From NCBI RefSeq assembly GCF_910578895.1, contig NZ_CAJTSC010000067.1, forward strand, positions 1 through 15,853: a stretch of DNA of 15,853 nt, written 5' to 3'. The notes beneath the pieces were generated by a model. The model made no database searches and had not been told where the DNA came from. It was given only the letters and a program-made list of their open reading frames with translations. Shown here piece after piece: positions 1 to 7,642 of this stretch; within the stretch, counting starts at the first letter, position 1, and each line of letters starts with the position of its first letter. This stretch comes from an uncultured Bacteroides sp. (GTDB taxonomy: Bacteria > Bacteroidota > Bacteroidia > Bacteroidales > Bacteroidaceae). Position numbers and translations under genes: made by a program.

Positions 1-131
1 ATTTTTACGATGGGATATGCTAATTGTAATTATCTTATGAATTTCCATAAATTTACAATAGAACTTGAATACCCAACATAATAGCGTGTTCTTGGCTATA
101 TAATTCAAGGACAAAATATAGGAGGTTTAAT

Positions 132-305
132 ATGGCAACAAATCCACCGTCAGGAGACGGACATCGCAATGGTGCAGTGAGAAAACGTTCTCAGGTTTTT
201 AATCCCAAAACAGAACAATGGGTAAAACGGGATAAAGATACAGGACGCTTTATTGATGTAAAACAGGATGGCACACCATTTAAGGGTGTAACTAAAGAAA
301 AGTAA
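132..305 (+). CDS. Small basic hypothetical protein (57 aa)
   Basis: An ATG at 132 opens 57 codons ending in TAA at 303-305. A strong Shine-Dalgarno AGGAGG (120-125) sits 6 nt upstream and a hairpin terminator follows immediately, so this is very likely a real gene. The product starts MATNPPSGDGHRNGAV and is hydrophilic and lysine/arginine-rich. It contains a repeated-looking pattern of the type NPKTxxWVKRDKDTGRFIDVK, and has no signal peptide or membrane segment. I recall small proteins of this type scattered through bacterial accessory regions but know no established function. It is convergent with the restriction locus whose stop lies 44 nt away. It could be element cargo or flanking DNA; the window does not show the element's left end. 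Confidence is high that it is a gene, low on function. Confidence 0.75.
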   Translation: MATNPPSGDGHRNGAVRKRSQVFNPKTEQWVKRDKDTGRFIDVKQDGTPFKGVTKEK

Positions 306-313
306 TTTTTTAC

Positions 314-350
314 GAGGGCAAGAGACGATGATACTTGCCCTCTTTTATTT
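314..350 (+). terminator. Rho-independent terminator of the small gene
   Basis: A 9-bp perfect stem (GAGGGCAAG 314-322 with CTTGCCCTC 334-342) and an 11-nt loop are followed by TTTTATTT. It lies just after the stop of the 57-aa gene. On the minus strand the bases after the stem are A-rich rather than U-rich, so it should stop the plus-strand transcript and is not an obvious terminator for the convergent restriction operon. Confidence 0.8.
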
Positions 351-3300
351 ACATTGGCTTTATCATTGATTCTATAAAGGATATTTCATCTTCTGATAGA
401 CCGTATTTTGCATAGAGTTGAGTATCTATTTCAGATATGCTCCTACTCCAATTTATGTCGCTGTTGGAAGTGAAATCTTGTAATGGAATAAATTGAAATT
501 TTTCTGAGGATAAGTTTATAGATGATACAGAGAGCATTAGTAAGAAACGTAAAAAGCGTGTTTGGATATATTTATATTCGTTTTCAACAACTAACTTACT
601 CTCGGAAGCCCCAACAATAAGGTAGGAATCTGTACACACATCATTAGGTCCAATAATCTCTGTTCTGGAGATTATCTTAAATTGTCCTTTTTTATCTGGT
701 TCTCCTGCATGTTCAGCAGTAACCTTACTCATCAAAATTTTATATTTTGAAAGAAGATGATTAGTAGAATCAATTGCAGATTTTGGAAGCCATGATATTC
801 CTGCACTTGTTATTAAACGAATTTCCCCCGTTTTTTCACCACGAATATTAGATGATAGTCCGAAGGGATTACGAGAGTTGACTATTGATGCAAAAGAATT
901 ATCAGATTGACATTTATGTACTATGTGAATAGCCGAATTGTAGCGAATAAATACTGAAAATTGGTCTAATGGACGCTGTTCCATGTCTCGTTGTGTTCCT
1001 TGAATAGTCGTAATACTACAATTGCCTTTGTAGTTTACATCCCATAAAATATAGTTGACACCACCGCCAATGCTTGCTGTAGGAAAACAATCTTTGGCAT
1101 TTACATAGTCAAAAATATGGCTAATTCTTTTATCAGATAACATACTTTCTCTAAAAGAGTCCAGTCCTTTCCCTCCTGCAAACCAACGAGAAGGCATAAT
1201 CATAGAGATATAGTTAGGGGCTATTTGTTTTGCTATTTCAATAAATAAGTTATATACAGGTTTTGCACTAACTCCAGCACCGCCATCCATAATCTGATAC
1301 GGAGGATTCCCAACTATCGCATTGATTTTCATGTTCTTTATTCCTGTTCTGTCCGTAATAAATTTATCTACCTGCTTGATAAAATGTTCCGGTTTGTTTT
1401 TGATTTGATTGATTAAGTCCTCGAAATATCGGGTGTTTACCTTTGCTTTACGGAAGCCTATAAGTGTGCGTTTGGTGATGCTCTTTGCCATCGGAGTTTT
1501 GCAGATGACAAAGATGTTTTCAGCCACGATCTTGTCCCATATACGCTGTTCATCCTCAATACTTGACACCGAAAACAAGGAGTTCTTTAGCCTTGCGCGG
1601 TAAATGCTGTATGCCATGTATAAAGGGTATAATCCGGATTTGGAATTGATTTCAAGAATTCGTGAATCCGGGGCAAACACATTGGCAGTCACTTCGCCCC
1701 GGTCAATGAAACGAGGTTCGGACAAAGTGGTTTCATAACCCTTTTCAAAGAAGTTATATCCGCCTAAACAATCGCCAAGGTGCATATTCACCACACGCCA
1801 AGGCGTGAGTACCGTTTCTTTGTCAGGATTGCGGAATGTGCTGAATATATCCGTTATACGCTCGATGCGTTCTTCCACGCTCAGTTTGTCCGCAGCACGA
1901 GCCATGGCACGGATGCGCTTGCCTGCCGCACAGAATATTTCCGGGTCATAGTATTTCTTGATGCTGTTGAACTTCTGTTTGGTAACACCCTTGGGCATGA
2001 ACTCCTCCCACGATTGCGGATCAATGAGTGAAGCGAAGTTGTCAATCGTAATCTCTTGACTCTCATCACTCAACTCTGCTCCGTAGATAAGCAATGGCAT
2101 ACGGATGGAGATACCCCGAAGAATAGAAATAGCGGCCTCGCGGTTGTTCTTTTTCTTTTTCAATTCTTCAAGGCGTTTCTTCTCCTCTTCCGTCAAAGGT
2201 TGCTTGTCCTTGCCTCTCTTCTTGGATTTCTTTTCAAGGTCTTCAAGTTCCTCGTATTGTTCATCGGTCAGCCCCTGATTATTGATGTCCACCTGATTAG
2301 TCTTTGGCATTGCCTTGGTCTGGCCGATAATCTTTTTCAGGTCGTCAAATTCTTGCAATTCCAAGTCGTTGAGCTTCATCAACTCGTCATTATACAGACT
2401 CTTGTCTTCAAAACCGTTGCGGACTACACGTTCCACATACACACGTTTGAGCTGCTCCAACATCTTGGGTACATCGAACCGGCTCATTCTGGAGCCTTCG
2501 ATGGAGATAATCGGACAGAAGTTCAGAAACTCGCCCATAATCTTGCGGTCGTTGCCGCTGGTCTTTCCTGCCTTTGCAGAAATCTTTGCTGTCTCGGCAA
2601 TGACTTTCAATGTCCTGTCAGGAGCGAAGTCAAACACATAACACTGTTCCTTGACGCGTCCGTTGATGGTGGCAGGCGTCTGCACGCGAAAGATGGTCTG
2701 CATATAACCTGATGCGGCGGTATTATAAGAGCCTGACAACATGAATACGCCCGTCCATGCCTTGACACTGACGCCAGTCGTCAATCGTCCGCAGGACAAG
2801 GTAATGGTACGAGTGGCATCGGGGTCTTTGCCGATGGCTTCTTCCACCGCTTCAAGCGCATCCTTGCTCTCTTCGTCCTCGTCACCGTCTCCTGCCACAT
2901 TCACCACCTTGAAATACCGGAATACAGGATGTGATTGTAGTAAAGCACTCATGGCACGAGCCTCCTTCACACCCGGCAACATCCATAGCGTATGACGGAA
3001 GATGTTGCGGTATTCCTCGTTGGCAAACGGATAGCAACTGTCCTTGTCCTCTTCGGTCAAAAGGTTTAAGAAAGCGCTGACATCCTTTTCATGGATAAAG
3101 TTTCCGGCTTCATTTACCCGGAAAAACTCGCGGAAATTGAAAGCCACGTCTTCATCCACGAACTCATGGAGTAACCGTCCGAGGTCGTAGGTATAGATGT
3201 TCATCGTGGGCAGGGAGGCGTACGGATTCGGATCACCGAAATGGGTCAAATCCCATGAGGCCTTTGCCCGCTGCTCCATCACATAGTCCCAGGTATAAAT

Positions 3301-4284
3301 CTCGTCCTCCTTGAAGTCGTCCAACAGGTTGAATGGTGTGCCGGAAAGTCGCAGTATCTTGGTATTTGCTTTTGTCAGTTCCTGCATGACAGCCTTGCCT
3401 AGCTCCGTCTGTGTCCCTTCGTGCGCCTCGTCCACGATGATGCAATCCCAAGCGGTGACAAACACATCATTGTTCTTGTCAAAATTGCCGCCCACAAGTT
3501 CAGAACCGCGTAAATCCTGCATGGAAGCGAAATACACATATTGGCATTTGCCTTGCTTTGCTCTCGCTTCAAGCGATATATGGCTGTCACCGTTGTTCTT
3601 TGAGCCATACGCAAAACCGGGACTGTCATAGAATATCTTGCCGAAATCCTCGAACCAGCCGCTGTCCACCACGGGGCGATGTGTAAGAATCAAAGTACGG
3701 TTGAAATCCATGTCTTTCACCACCTGCAATGCCGACAACGTCTTGCCGAAACGCATCTTGGCATTCCAGAGCATTTGGTTGCTTTTCTTGAATTGTTTCT
3801 TGGTCTTTTCAATGGCCTCCCGTTGTTCCGGGCGGAATACAATCGGAGTCTGGTCGTGTGAAACTTCGGCGGAAGAGAGCGATTCCCGTCCCTCCTTTAC
3901 GGCAACTATTGCCCGTTTGACAGTCTCAAGGTCGGTAATAAACCACTCGTTGGCCTTGTTCTCGGTATCGAATATCTTTTTTCTGATGCCGGAACGTTCC
4001 AGAACGCTATGCACTTCCTTGTCGTTGAAAGAACACAAGCCTTTTCTGCTGTTGTATATGGTAAGTTCCGTATATAATAGGTCGTACGCGATACCTGCCG
4101 TTTGCGTATATTGGTTGATGCGTTTCTTCGCGGACTCGTTGAGAGCCTTGCTGTTCGGAGCAAGACCGAAAACATTGTCATTGTCACAAGTGGCCTCGCC
4201 CACTTTCAGGCATCCCCTATGTGCGGCATCATTGATGCGGAACACATATATCAGTTTTAATTTTAGTGAAGATGTGAATTTCAT
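349..4284 (-). CDS. Fused nuclease-helicase-N6-adenine methylase restriction enzyme
   Basis: This 1311-residue protein combines all activities of an ATP-dependent restriction-modification enzyme. Residues 10-120 resemble T5orf172/MUG113 GIY-YIG-type nucleases: LIYVF (11-15), CLKVGEA (25-31), R55, and the KEVH pattern with candidate catalytic E90, then EWF (113-115). Residues 150-560 are an SF2 helicase: Walker A MRFGKT (177-182), motif II VDEAH (284-288), motif III LSGTPF (313-318), motif VI-like QTIFRVQTP (529-537). A charged linker spans ~672-715. The methylase follows: TPWRVVNMHLGD (827-838), AdoMet motif I-like RILEINSKSGLYPLY (875-889), and catalytic NPPY (993-996). Residues ~1085-1311 are probably target recognition. 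The order recalls single-chain Type ISP enzymes, but with a GIY-YIG-like nuclease instead of an Mrr-like one. It lies 84 nt downstream of the methylase-like subunit, in the same direction. Codons beyond ~residue 950 are much more AT-rich. Substrate sequence cannot be read. Confidence 0.85.
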   Translation of the reverse strand: MKFTSSLKLKLIYVFRINDAAHRGCLKVGEATCDNDNVFGLAPNSKALNESAKKRINQYTQTAGIAYDLLYTELTIYNSRKGLCSFNDKEVHSVLERSGIRKKIFDTENKANEWFITDLETVKRAIVAVKEGRESLSSAEVSHDQTPIVFRPEQREAIEKTKKQFKKSNQMLWNAKMRFGKTLSALQVVKDMDFNRTLILTHRPVVDSGWFEDFGKIFYDSPGFAYGSKNNGDSHISLEARAKQGKCQYVYFASMQDLRGSELVGGNFDKNNDVFVTAWDCIIVDEAHEGTQTELGKAVMQELTKANTKILRLSGTPFNLLDDFKEDEIYTWDYVMEQRAKASWDLTHFGDPNPYASLPTMNIYTYDLGRLLHEFVDEDVAFNFREFFRVNEAGNFIHEKDVSAFLNLLTEEDKDSCYPFANEEYRNIFRHTLWMLPGVKEARAMSALLQSHPVFRYFKVVNVAGDGDEDEESKDALEAVEEAIGKDPDATRTITLSCGRLTTGVSVKAWTGVFMLSGSYNTAASGYMQTIFRVQTPATINGRVKEQCYVFDFAPDRTLKVIAETAKISAKAGKTSGNDRKIMGEFLNFCPIISIEGSRMSRFDVPKMLEQLKRVYVERVVRNGFEDKSLYNDELMKLNDLELQEFDDLKKIIGQTKAMPKTNQVDINNQGLTDEQYEELEDLEKKSKKRGKDKQPLTEEEKKRLEELKKKKNNREAAISILRGISIRMPLLIYGAELSDESQEITIDNFASLIDPQSWEEFMPKGVTKQKFNSIKKYYDPEIFCAAGKRIRAMARAADKLSVEERIERITDIFSTFRNPDKETVLTPWRVVNMHLGDCLGGYNFFEKGYETTLSEPRFIDRGEVTANVFAPDSRILEINSKSGLYPLYMAYSIYRARLKNSLFSVSSIEDEQRIWDKIVAENIFVICKTPMAKSITKRTLIGFRKAKVNTRYFEDLINQIKNKPEHFIKQVDKFITDRTGIKNMKINAIVGNPPYQIMDGGAGVSAKPVYNLFIEIAKQIAPNYISMIMPSRWFAGGKGLDSFRESMLSDKRISHIFDYVNAKDCFPTASIGGGVNYILWDVNYKGNCSITTIQGTQRDMEQRPLDQFSVFIRYNSAIHIVHKCQSDNSFASIVNSRNPFGLSSNIRGEKTGEIRLITSAGISWLPKSAIDSTNHLLSKYKILMSKVTAEHAGEPDKKGQFKIISRTEIIGPNDVCTDSYLIVGASESKLVVENEYKYIQTRFLRFLLMLSVSSINLSSEKFQFIPLQDFTSNSDINWSRSISEIDTQLYAKYGLSEDEISFIESMIKPM

Positions 4285-4368
4285 GCTGCACTATTTTTAA
4301 CTTTGTTAAGAATCACTCTCGTCTCGGCATAGCTGGAACAAGTTCCGCTCTACTCTCGACTTAACCGT

Positions 4369-5385
4369 TTATTTTATAAGGTCGATAAATCGGATTCGTT
4401 TTCCCATTTTTCCCGTTTCAGGGTCTTTGGCCCGCCAGTCCTTGATTTGGCAATAGATGCCGTTGTGCCTTCGGATGTCATCTTTCTGACAGCCTTCGCA
4501 TTGACTGACTTCTTCCCTTGTTCCGAACAAGTCGGCTACAACAGTCCGGCGTTCACCGCAGCTGTTCGGCACGACACCTTTAAGCCCGTCCATCTGCCAG
4601 ACGTTCCATGAAATGATGTAAGCGATATAATTGATGGATTTCAACAAGGGTCGCTTGCCGAACTTTTGTTGATAGTATTCGATAAAGGAGATAAGCATGG
4701 ATTCACGGGCAATCAACAAATTGTCGCCTTGCCATTCGTAGGCGTAAATGCTCTTATACGCTTCCTGTACCCATTCCAACCATTCGCCGGAAGTTTCCGT
4801 ATTTTCGCCTACAACCCGCAACTTGCGGTCAAGCAAACCGATGCGTTCCTTAATAGGAATGGTCTCTCCCGTTGTGGTGTCATAGCGACTGACGATATAA
4901 GGGGCTTCCCCGCAGGTTATCTCCAGTCGGTTGTCACGTACATAATCTTTCCAAGTCTTACCTTCCGGAAATTGAATTTTCTCTGAGTTGGGTCTCCACC
5001 GATGACAACCCTGTTCATCGGTGTACTCCGTATTGAACACATCCTTTCTTCCAAACCATGCTTCATCGATCAGGTTGTTCTGCGCATTGCATATCCATGA
5101 CGGAGTGAACACCTCTGCCATTTCTCGCGAACGTGCGGTTTGGGTGTCACGACTTTTGAGGATACGCGGCATGATGACATGCCCGTTATCTCCGGTAATA
5201 AGACAGGAAAGAATTGGCGAATCATATTGATACCCTTCGCCCAGATATTCATAATCGGAAGTAGCCCAAAAGATATTGCGCTGAATATCCTCCTTGCTCG
5301 TTGTATGGTCTTTGAGCAGGATATTCAACAGTTCGGGCGAAAGCCGAAAGATACTATCTTCCAATATATCAACTTCAACAGGCAT
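4369..5385 (-). CDS. Methylase-like subunit of the restriction locus (338 aa), no NPPY
   Basis: The product resembles proteins annotated in Bacteroidales as restriction endonuclease subunit M. It contains a motif X-like segment AEVFTPSWIC (90-99), a motif I-like segment LEITCGEAPYIVSRYD (154-169), and a motif III-like segment AYEWQGDNLLIARESML (215-231). I find no NPPY/DPPY catalytic tetrapeptide, so it is unlikely to methylate DNA alone. More likely it partners the downstream fusion protein as a specificity, assembly or modulating subunit. Near the C-terminus is a CxxC-x11-C cluster (C296, C299, C312) that might bind zinc. It is the first gene of the restriction operon. Its ATG lies 21 nt from an inverted repeat, and no promoter pointing at it is visible in the present orientation. 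That suggests expression depends on inversion of the segment just upstream. Confidence 0.75.
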   Translation of the reverse strand: MPVEVDILEDSIFRLSPELLNILLKDHTTSKEDIQRNIFWATSDYEYLGEGYQYDSPILSCLITGDNGHVIMPRILKSRDTQTARSREMAEVFTPSWICNAQNNLIDEAWFGRKDVFNTEYTDEQGCHRWRPNSEKIQFPEGKTWKDYVRDNRLEITCGEAPYIVSRYDTTTGETIPIKERIGLLDRKLRVVGENTETSGEWLEWVQEAYKSIYAYEWQGDNLLIARESMLISFIEYYQQKFGKRPLLKSINYIAYIISWNVWQMDGLKGVVPNSCGERRTVVADLFGTREEVSQCEGCQKDDIRRHNGIYCQIKDWRAKDPETGKMGKRIRFIDLIK

Positions 5386-5405
5386 TTTATATCGGGTTTA
5401 TGAGT

Positions 5406-5421
5406 ATCTCTTGATAAGAGA
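5406..5421 (+). repeat. Left inverted repeat of putative invertible promoter
   Basis: ATCTCTTGATAAGAGA here is the exact reverse complement of 5582-5597. Each copy is itself a near-palindrome, TCTCTT/AAGAGA arms around a 3-nt asymmetric centre (GAT here, ATC in the partner). That is the layout expected of a tyrosine-recombinase crossover site with two inverted arms. It lies 20 nt from the start codon of the restriction operon. Confidence 0.75.
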
Positions 5422-5581
5422 GCCATCCCGAAGAAATAAGCACTAATAATCAGTGTTATAGGAACTCGATTTGACGGATTTACAAAACAGATTCTCACAA
5501 AATGCCTTTCATATATCATTATAAATGAGGATTAAACACGGAATTTGAAATATTATGCGTACCTTTGCGAAATAAACTATA
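5422..5581. promoter_or_regulatory. Putative invertible promoter segment of the restriction operon
   Basis: A 160-bp AT-rich segment lies between two perfect 16-bp inverted repeats. It separates the first restriction gene (reading left from 5385) and an invertase gene (stop at 5637). The only TAnnTTTG box I find on either strand is TACCTTTG at 5560-5567, reading right, away from the restriction genes. Inversion about the repeats would place this box at 5443-5436 reading left, with predicted start near 5428 and a ~43-nt leader to the ATG. Size and geometry match known Bacteroides invertible promoters. The inferred present state is OFF. Confidence 0.7.
5560..5567 (+). promoter_or_regulatory. 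Bacteroidales -7 box TACCTTTG inside the invertible segment
   Basis: TACCTTTGC matches the TAnnTTTG consensus. It is identical to the -7 boxes upstream of the integrase (13052-13059) and the HTH gene (10306-10313). No TTG is found at the usual 19-21 nt upstream spacing, so the -33 element is weak. In the current orientation it would transcribe antisense into the 3' end of the invertase gene. Confidence 0.55.
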
Positions 5582-5597
5582 TCTCTTATCAAGAGAT
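5582..5597 (-). repeat. Right inverted repeat of putative invertible promoter
   Basis: TCTCTTATCAAGAGAT is a perfect 16/16 inverted partner of 5406-5421, and matches it only 13/16 if read as a direct repeat. Identity stops abruptly at the repeat edges. It lies 40 nt from the stop codon of the adjacent tyrosine recombinase gene, the likely enzyme acting on it. Confidence 0.75.
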
Positions 5598-5636
5598 TCG
5601 TCTTTTCGCTCAACACATTTCACCATAAATATCCGG

Positions 5637-6848
5637 TCAAAAATCTTTCAGTATAAGGCTGTTTGCCTTGTCCACCACGCTTGTGTCAAGCGATGCGAGA
5701 TAGATGCGCGTAGTCTCTTCCGAATCATGTCCCATGCCCTCGCTGATGACAGAAAGAGGGATGTTCTTGCTCTTGGCAACGCTCGCCCAACAATGGCGGG
5801 CAACGTGCATAGTCAGCGGTATGTTCAATCCTGCCAGACCGGCAACTTCCTTCAACGCCACATTGATGCGGCAGATGGCATTACGGTATTGTGTCCGTTC
5901 ATCGGAACAGGGGTTTGTAATTATCGGCAGGAGGTAACGGGTGGCCGTATTCTCTCCATACTTGGCGATGATGTCTTCCATGCACTTCTCCCACTTGACG
6001 GTGAGCTGCTGCCCGGTCTTTCTTCTCCGGTACGTGATGGTTCCGTTCTTCAAGTCCGATTTTTTCAGATAGGCCATATCAATGAATGACATGCCACGGG
6101 TATAAAAGGAGAAGAGGAACATATCCCTTGCATAGTCCAGATGCAGTTTCAGGGTCAGGTCAAGTTCCTTGATATGTTTGATGGCTTTCAACGGGATGGC
6201 GCGTTTCACCGTCTTCCCGATGCCCGTGTAAACGTGTTTGAATGGGTGTTTCTGTTCCGTCAGTTCCTTTTCCACGGCACGGTTGTAAACGGCACGGAGT
6301 ATGCGCATATAAAAGGAAACCGTGTTGGGACAAATGCCCTTTCCTTTGAGCCAGGCTTCGTAAAGCATCATAATGTTGCCGTCTATTTCGCACAAGAGTA
6401 TATCCTGTCCCTCACGGAACTTCATAAAACTGGCCAATGCCGCCGTATAGGTTTCTGATGTGCGGACTTTGCCAAGCTGCTTCAACTGTCCTATGATGCC
6501 CTGCATGAAACGGAACAGCGATTGTTCTCCCGTTTGCCTGTTGAATTTCTCGATGATACTATCAACGGAATAAATTCCTCCTTGCCTATCGCATTGGGAG
6601 ACTATGGCTTTCAACCGTCTGGTGTCCCAGTCGATATGTTCCGCCACTTCTCGGAGATACCGTTTCCTGTTTTCGCCGATTTCGGGCAGGATTTTCACAG
6701 AGGAAGTTTTCTTGTCCCATTCCGTGTCAAATATGCGGTAGTCCGTCTTGACTTGGCGGACTATGCGCCCGTGGATTACCTGATAATATATGCTGCCTTC
6801 CCTGCCGCTCGCGGTGGAAGGACGAAATTTCACTTTTATGGATGCCAT
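5637..6848 (-). CDS. Tyrosine recombinase, DNA-invertase type (403 aa)
   Basis: This is a site-specific recombinase with a complete catalytic set: R251 in FYTRGMSF, K277 in RRKTGQ, H348-x-x-R351 in HVARH, H374 in GMGH, and nucleophile Y383 in RIYLASLD. The N-terminal ~110 residues form a Bacteroidetes arm-binding domain, followed by a SAM-like core-binding domain (~110-210). The TRGMSFIDMAYL segment is characteristic of Bacteroides Tsr-type invertases that flip promoters, rather than of large-element integrases. Its gene ends 40 nt from one of two 16-bp inverted repeats flanking a promoter box, the expected location for a cognate invertase. The start codon follows the stop of the membrane mobilization protein by only 5 nt and no separate promoter is seen, so it is probably co-transcribed with the mobilization genes. 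It might instead be a second integrase. Confidence 0.85.
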   Translation of the reverse strand: MASIKVKFRPSTASGREGSIYYQVIHGRIVRQVKTDYRIFDTEWDKKTSSVKILPEIGENRKRYLREVAEHIDWDTRRLKAIVSQCDRQGGIYSVDSIIEKFNRQTGEQSLFRFMQGIIGQLKQLGKVRTSETYTAALASFMKFREGQDILLCEIDGNIMMLYEAWLKGKGICPNTVSFYMRILRAVYNRAVEKELTEQKHPFKHVYTGIGKTVKRAIPLKAIKHIKELDLTLKLHLDYARDMFLFSFYTRGMSFIDMAYLKKSDLKNGTITYRRRKTGQQLTVKWEKCMEDIIAKYGENTATRYLLPIITNPCSDERTQYRNAICRINVALKEVAGLAGLNIPLTMHVARHCWASVAKSKNIPLSVISEGMGHDSEETTRIYLASLDTSVVDKANSLILKDF

Positions 6849-6853
6849 TCACT

Positions 6854-7642
6854 TTATTTTTGTTGTTTGGATTGTTTTTCTTCCTCTCTCACTGTCTTGA
6901 CCTGCCGGTTGAATATAGCCAGCGTGGAGTCCACACCGACAACATCTACCAGTTTCTCGTAAGCCCCGACAGTTACTGCCAGTTCCGGGTACAGTTCGTT
7001 GAGCATGACCGTGGTCACATGGTGTTTGTCTGCAACCGTTCTCAACCGTCTGTTTTCCTCCCGGTATTCATGCCATTGTACCCAACTGACGGCAAACAGG
7101 GCAAAGAATACGAACGTACAGCCTATGCCAGTCCATACATAAGGATTCTTATGCCAGCCATCGGGAACTTTGCTCCATAGTCGTCTTGTTGTGTTTATCA
7201 CCTTGTCCGGCCGGATTGCCTGCCACAGTTCCGGTATGACACCTTGCTTTTGCCGCACCTGTTCCGAAGCCTGCTTGTCTTTCTCCACATGGGCAGTCAG
7301 CAGATCCAGTATCTTGTTAAGTTGTTCCTTGATAGTGGGAACTCCATGCTTGCGCATATCCTTCTCGTTGGCTTCGGTGTATAACCGCAGACTTGCTACC
7401 GCTTCATCACCTATTGATTGCTTGTATTCCTCGATGGCTTCCTTGCTTCCGAAAATGGCATTGACATTTTCCGGTGCATTGCCATTGAAGAACCGTATAA
7501 CAGGCTCCAGCTTCGCTTCCAGCCTTTTCAATGCCTCGTTCTTGTCCGAACTGTCTTTTGCGTCCAGTTTTTTCTTGACTTCCTCGATGTCCACTGCCAA
7601 TGCTCCGATAAGGTCGGTTAAGTTCTGCTTGTTGTCCTTCAT
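6854..7642 (-). CDS. Mobilization-associated membrane protein, MobC-like (262 aa)
   Basis: The gene starts inside the stop of the relaxase gene (4-nt ATGA overlap), so the two are translationally coupled and probably work together in DNA transfer. The N-terminal ~135 residues are highly charged and helical, with coiled-coil character (roughly 15-45 and 100-135). A single hydrophobic helix at ~169-188 (within VWTGIGCTFVFFALFAVSW) would anchor it in the inner membrane. It is followed by a charged stretch and a ~70-residue C-terminal part. Proteins of this shape follow relaxase genes in Bacteroides mobilizable elements and are thought to link the relaxosome to the host conjugation machinery. That role is inferred from position and topology; no enzymatic motif is visible. 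Confidence 0.65.
   Translation of the reverse strand: MKDNKQNLTDLIGALAVDIEEVKKKLDAKDSSDKNEALKRLEAKLEPVIRFFNGNAPENVNAIFGSKEAIEEYKQSIGDEAVASLRLYTEANEKDMRKHGVPTIKEQLNKILDLLTAHVEKDKQASEQVRQKQGVIPELWQAIRPDKVINTTRRLWSKVPDGWHKNPYVWTGIGCTFVFFALFAVSWVQWHEYREENRRLRTVADKHHVTTVMLNELYPELAVTVGAYEKLVDVVGVDSTLAIFNRQVKTVREEEKQSKQQK

Noticed and set aside
1..131. Promoter for the 57-aa gene
   Set aside because: AT-rich sequence with no TAnnTTTG box that I could support; only the AGGAGG ribosome-binding site is clear.
4331..4349. Hairpin AGC-t-GGAAC-aa-GTTCC-GCT between the two restriction genes as a terminator or attenuator
   Set aside because: Short stem with a bulge and 2-nt spacer, with no U tract. The genes are likely co-transcribed and the hairpin has no clear meaning.
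5565..6089. Plus-strand 174-codon frame over the invertase 3' end, and similar long plus-strand frames at 8182-9030 and 10666-11295
   Set aside because: They lie antisense to genes with clear family motifs and show no motif or domain of their own; they are shadows of GC-balanced coding sequence.
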